A stretch of 64,000 nucleotides of DNA from Kribbella pratensis (GTDB lineage Bacteria > Actinomycetota > Actinomycetes > Propionibacteriales > Kribbellaceae), in contig NZ_SODP01000001.1 of NCBI RefSeq assembly GCF_004365355.1, positions 1,557,473 through 1,621,472 of the forward strand. Reading direction: 5' to 3'. Below are positions 60,845 to 64,000 of the stretch, in pieces. Both the position numbers and the translations under genes were made by a program. Position 1 is the first letter of the stretch. Each line of letters begins with the position of its first letter. Below the pieces are notes generated by a model. That model saw nothing but the letters and a program-made list of their open reading frames with translations. It was not told where the DNA came from and made no database searches.

Positions 60845-61411
60845 ATGGCACCCGCGAACCGGCGCTCGGCGACCTCGTCGATGATCGCCGCCATCCATCA
60901 CCCGCTGCGCCGCCGACTGATCGACCTGCTCGGCGTCGAAGGTCCCGCCACCGCCTCCCAACTGGCCGCGCGCACCGGCGAGCTGGTCGGCAACATCAGT
61001 CATCACCTGAAGGTGCTGGCGGCGGCCGAGGTGATCGAGGAAGCGCCCGAGCTGGCGAAGAACCGACGGGAGCGCTGGTGGCGCAGCGCCCACCAGTCGT
61101 ACAGCTGGTCGGTCGCCGACGCGGGCGGAGAGCCTGCCGGCGAGCTCATCGCAACCGTGTCCGAGGAGAGGAACGTCACACATCACCTCGACAAGGTTCG
61201 ACAGTGGTTCGAGCAGCGCCCGGAGTACGGCGAGGAGTGGGACCGAGCGGCCTTCGCAACCGACAGCTGGCTGCGGCTGACCCCGGAGCGACTGGCCGAG
61301 CTCGGCGAGCGCATCGGCGAACTGATCCAGGAGTACTACGAGAATCCGTCGGCCGAGCCGTCCGCGACGCCGATCTACGTCTTCGCGCACGGCGTGCCGG
61401 CCAGGCCATGA
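60845..61411 (+). CDS. ArsR-like winged-helix regulator (HTH_20 type)
   Basis: A 188-residue regulator: helix-turn-helix HHPLRRRLIDLLGVEGPATASQLAARTGELVGNISHHLKVL, wing with RRERWWRS, then a helical effector part. It lacks Cys metal ligands. ATG 60845 is favoured because the frame upstream covers the palindrome and is not coding. Its stop overlaps the MFS ATG (ATGA), so it likely represses that exporter and itself until a drug-like ligand arrives. Confidence 0.9.
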   Translation: MAPANRRSATSSMIAAIHHPLRRRLIDLLGVEGPATASQLAARTGELVGNISHHLKVLAAAEVIEEAPELAKNRRERWWRSAHQSYSWSVADAGGEPAGELIATVSEERNVTHHLDKVRQWFEQRPEYGEEWDRAAFATDSWLRLTPERLAELGERIGELIQEYYENPSAEPSATPIYVFAHGVPARP

Positions 61412-62607
61412 GCGCATCGACCGCCGTCCTGCCGCCGTTACGCCGCGACCGGCGGGTGCAGGCCTGGATCCTGTCCGGCGCTGTCTCGGAGGCCGGAGAC
61501 GTCGCGTGGTACGTCGGCCTCGCCTGGAGCGCGGCGCAGGTCGCCTCACCTGCCGCGGCGGGTCTGGTGATGGGGATCGGTGCGCTGCCACGAGCGCTCT
61601 TCCTGCTGTTCGGCGGCGCGCTCGCGGATCGCCTCGACGGCCGGCGCACGATGATCGTCGCGAACCTCGGGCGCATCGCCGTCCTGGTCGTCGCCGCGTT
61701 CGTTGTCGCGGCCGGCCAGGTCACGCTCCCGTTGCTGCTGACCGTCGCGGTCGTCTTCGGGGCCGTCGACGCGCTCTACAACCCGGCGGCGGGAACGCTT
61801 CCGCGTCGGATGGTGCAGTCGGACGACCTGGTCCCGCTGGCGGCCGGACGGCAGTTGGCGAACCGGCTGGCGGTGTTCGTCGGCGCGCCGTTGGGCGGTC
61901 TGTTGGTCGCGCACGGCGGGCTGCTGACGGTGATGGTCGTGGACGCGGCGTCGTTCGGAGTCATCGCACTGGTCCTGGCGTTCGTGGTCCGGCCCCGGTT
62001 CCCGCAGCCGCCGCCTAGTGGGCACTCGATCCGTCGGGACCTGTCGGCCGGGTTCGGTTACCTGCGGCGGGAAGAGGCGGCGCGCACGCTGGTGATCGCG
62101 TTCTTCGGGCTGAACCTGTGCGTCGGTCCGGTGCTGTCCGTCGGCCTGGTGCAGCGGGTCCACCTCGACGGATGGGGTCCGGCTGCGCTCGGCTGGTTCC
62201 AGGCGTGCTCGGGCGTCTGCGCCGCGGCCGGAGCGATCGTGGCGATGCGCTGGAAGCCGCGCCGACCCGCACGGGCCGGGCTGCTCCTGCTGATCGTCCA
62301 GGCGGTCGGCTGCGTGATGATCGGCTCGGTTCCGCGGTTGGCGGTGTTCGTCGCGATGGGCATGATCGGCGCCACGGCCGGTCTCGCGTCGGCTCTGCTG
62401 TCCGGCGCGTTCCAGCAGACGATCGATCCGCCCTTCCTCGGCCGGACCTCGAGCATCGTCAGCCTCTCCGACGAAGCCCTCATGCCGCTCGCGATGACCG
62501 GCTTCGGCGCGCTGATCTCGCTGACCAGCGTCCCGGCCGCCTGTGCGTTGCTCGGTGCGGGCTTCGCGGCGCTGATGGTGTGGTCGGCGTCGCGCTTGCG
62601 CACCTGA
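61408..62607 (+). CDS. MFS transporter
   Basis: A 399-residue protein with about 12 membrane helices; GALADRLDGRR after helix 2 is the MFS motif A. It resembles the enterobactin exporter/multidrug branch. It is coupled to the ArsR-like gene. Likely substrate is the inducer of that repressor. Confidence 0.9.
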   Translation: MSASTAVLPPLRRDRRVQAWILSGAVSEAGDVAWYVGLAWSAAQVASPAAAGLVMGIGALPRALFLLFGGALADRLDGRRTMIVANLGRIAVLVVAAFVVAAGQVTLPLLLTVAVVFGAVDALYNPAAGTLPRRMVQSDDLVPLAAGRQLANRLAVFVGAPLGGLLVAHGGLLTVMVVDAASFGVIALVLAFVVRPRFPQPPPSGHSIRRDLSAGFGYLRREEAARTLVIAFFGLNLCVGPVLSVGLVQRVHLDGWGPAALGWFQACSGVCAAAGAIVAMRWKPRRPARAGLLLLIVQAVGCVMIGSVPRLAVFVAMGMIGATAGLASALLSGAFQQTIDPPFLGRTSSIVSLSDEALMPLAMTGFGALISLTSVPAACALLGAGFAALMVWSASRLRT

Positions 62608-62651
62608 AACCTGTACTCCGGCGTCGCCGTGCGCTACCGTCCGATCAACAA

Positions 62652-62666
62652 TAGGAAACTTTCCTA
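62652..62666. promoter_or_regulatory. Palindrome ahead of the GH9 gene
   Basis: TAGGAAACTTTCCTA is a perfect 15-bp palindrome 25-39 bases upstream of the GH9 GTG. Its half-site TTAGGAA (minus strand) also occurs in the dyad before the sugar operon at 49632-49655, so a ROK-type repressor may bind. Confidence 0.5.
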
Positions 62667-62690
62667 ACGATTGGTCGGAGGGAGACAATC

Positions 62691-64000
62691 GTGAGGTCCT
62701 GGCGTCGGTTCATCGCCGCGGTGGCGGCAGCGGGGTTGGTGGTGGGGCCGGTGACTGCAGCGGATGCCGCGGCCGGTGGCGCGGTGCGGGTCAATCAGCT
62801 CGGGTACGGCGCCTTCGACAGCAAGGCGGCGTACGTTCTGAGTCGCGGGGTCGCGACTCGTTTCGCCGTCGTGGACCGGTACGGGCGGCGGGTGTTGAGC
62901 GGCTCGGTCGGCAAGGACGTGGGGGAGTGGAACGCGACGTACCCGCACGTCTATCAACTGGATCTGTCGGCACTGAAGGTCCCGGGCCACTACCGGGTCG
63001 AGGTGCCCGGGGTCGCGTCCGCCGGGTTCGACGTGCGGGCTTCATCGGGCCCCCTCCGGGCGAGCGCCAAGGACAAGGTCGTGCAGTTCTTCACGGCTCA
63101 GCGCGACAACGCCCATCGCAACGATGCGAAAGCGCTCGTCTACCAGATCCCCGAGTTCGTCGATCCGGACAGCGACCAGACGGTCGGCGAACTCAAGCGC
63201 ATCGGCGGTCCGGTCGACGTCACCGGCGGTTGGTACGACGCCGGCGACTACCTGAAGTTCACCCACATCGCGGCGTACTCGGAATCGTTGCTGTGGGCAT
63301 CGGTTCGGGACCGGCCGGACGCCAAGGTGCTGGCGGAGGCGCGGCACGGGCTGGGTTGGCTGGACAAGATGTGGGACCAGCGGACGCGCACGCTGTACAT
63401 CCAGGTCGGCGTCGGCGCGGGCAACGACACCGAGACCTACATCGGCGACCACGACATCTGGCGGTTGCCCGGTGTCGACGACCACCTGACCGATCCGTCC
63501 GAGCGCTTCCTGCGCAACCGGCCCGTATTCCGGGCCGCCGCGCCGGGCAAGCCGATCAGCCCCAACCTGGCCGGACGTACGGCGGCCGCGTTCGCGCTGG
63601 CCGCACAGGTCGAGCCGAACCGTGCGGACGCGCGCCGGCATCTCGAGACGGCCGCGCAGATCTTCGCGCAGGCCAAGACGACGAACGTCGGGCAGCTGGT
63701 GACGTCGTTGCCGTTCGCGTTCTATCCGGAGACGGCGTGGCGCGACGACCTCGAGCTGGGCGCGACCGAGTTGGCCTTGGCTGCCAAGCGGTTGGGCGAT
63801 CCGCGCGCCGGAGCGTGGCTGAAGCAGGCGGCGTACTGGGCTTCGCAGTACCTCGCTCATGAGGCCGGCGGGGACACGTTGAACCTGTACGACGTGAGTG
63901 CGTTGGCGCACGCGGATCTGATCCGGGCTGCGCGGACCGATCGGCCGCTGGTCCGCGAGTTGGCCGGTGACCTGCGGGCCCAGTTGGAGATCGGGGTCTC
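62691..64000 (+). CDS. Secreted GH9 endoglucanase (3' end outside window)
   Basis: A frame of 436 codons open to the right edge, from GTG 62691 with GGAGGGAG about 8 bases ahead. A signal peptide (about residues 1-27, cleavage after ADA) is followed by an Ig-like CelD N-terminal domain (VRVNQLGYGAFDSKAAYVL, about 33-120) and the start of the (alpha/alpha)6 catalytic domain with GGWYDAGDYLKF near residue 180, which carries the catalytic base Asp of family 9. The proton donor Glu and any cellulose-binding module would be past the window. It degrades cellulose or beta-glucans outside the cell; products could feed the ABC/GH1 operon. Confidence 0.9.
   Translation, partial: MRSWRRFIAAVAAAGLVVGPVTAADAAAGGAVRVNQLGYGAFDSKAAYVLSRGVATRFAVVDRYGRRVLSGSVGKDVGEWNATYPHVYQLDLSALKVPGHYRVEVPGVASAGFDVRASSGPLRASAKDKVVQFFTAQRDNAHRNDAKALVYQIPEFVDPDSDQTVGELKRIGGPVDVTGGWYDAGDYLKFTHIAAYSESLLWASVRDRPDAKVLAEARHGLGWLDKMWDQRTRTLYIQVGVGAGNDTETYIGDHDIWRLPGVDDHLTDPSERFLRNRPVFRAAAPGKPISPNLAGRTAAAFALAAQVEPNRADARRHLETAAQIFAQAKTTNVGQLVTSLPFAFYPETAWRDDLELGATELALAAKRLGDPRAGAWLKQAAYWASQYLAHEAGGDTLNLYDVSALAHADLIRAARTDRPLVRELAGDLRAQLEIGV

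Noticed and set aside
1..64000. tRNA, rRNA, insertion sequences or prophage genes
   Set aside because: No T-loop GTTCGA-type cloverleaf, ribosomal sequence, transposase or integrase could be recognised on either strand by eye; short RNAs could still be missed.

Overview
The window reads as chromosomal DNA of a high-GC actinobacterium. Protein-level resemblance and codon habits suggest a Kribbella/Nocardioides-type member of the Propionibacteriales, but that placement is an inference without a search. Coding density is high, most genes sit in translationally coupled runs (ATGA, GTGA and TGATG overlaps), and no rRNA, tRNA, CRISPR array or insertion sequence was found.

Left part (1-13.8 kb, minus strand): a run of two giant paralogous proteins of about 2,400 and at least 1,800 residues. 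Between them lie two small paralogous proteins, one with a zinc ribbon and one without. The giants carry coiled-coil and Ser/Gly/Thr-rich beta modules and have no recognisable signal peptide or enzyme domain. This is the least explained part of the window. A small internally duplicated protein starts divergently at 13951.

14.4-25.9 kb (plus strand): a Tad/Flp-type pilus locus in the order SAF (CpaB-like) protein, TadZ-like ATPase, TadA, TadB, TadC, Flp pilin, two TadE-like pseudopilins, TadG-like protein, lipoprotein, secreted protein, and a large membrane protein with LysM and BTAD-like regions. It ends at a very strong dyad terminator.

26-43 kb: ordinary chromosomal genes. They include a YpfJ-type metallopeptidase, an ABC-F ATPase, an enoyl-CoA hydratase, an ArsR/SRPBCC operon with two identical-core operators facing an ABC exporter, a cis-prenyltransferase, an ATP-dependent DNA ligase and an FHA protein. 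A MerR/YnfA operon with a long-spacer promoter, four small unknown genes, a PhyH dioxygenase with a divergent AraC regulator, a degenerate 26-bp repeat field and a quinone-oxidoreductase-like gene follow.

42-49.6 kb: a ROK regulator next to a sugar uptake and glycoside degradation operon (solute-binding protein, two permeases, VOC protein, aldo/keto reductase, GH1 beta-glucosidase). Similar dyads precede the ROK gene and the operon, suggesting one regulon.

49.7-64 kb: a ZapE-type ATPase, a membrane protein, PPK2, a ribbon-helix-helix/degenerate-Doc-ClpN pair with a GATATC operator, a SolA-like oxidase, and the assimilatory sulfate reduction operon. That operon runs from a Cys-Cys leader peptide through cysI, a 49-residue zinc ribbon protein, cysH, cysD and cysN to a CbiX-type chelatase. 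An ArsR/MFS pair with a perfect palindrome and the start of a secreted GH9 cellulase complete the window.
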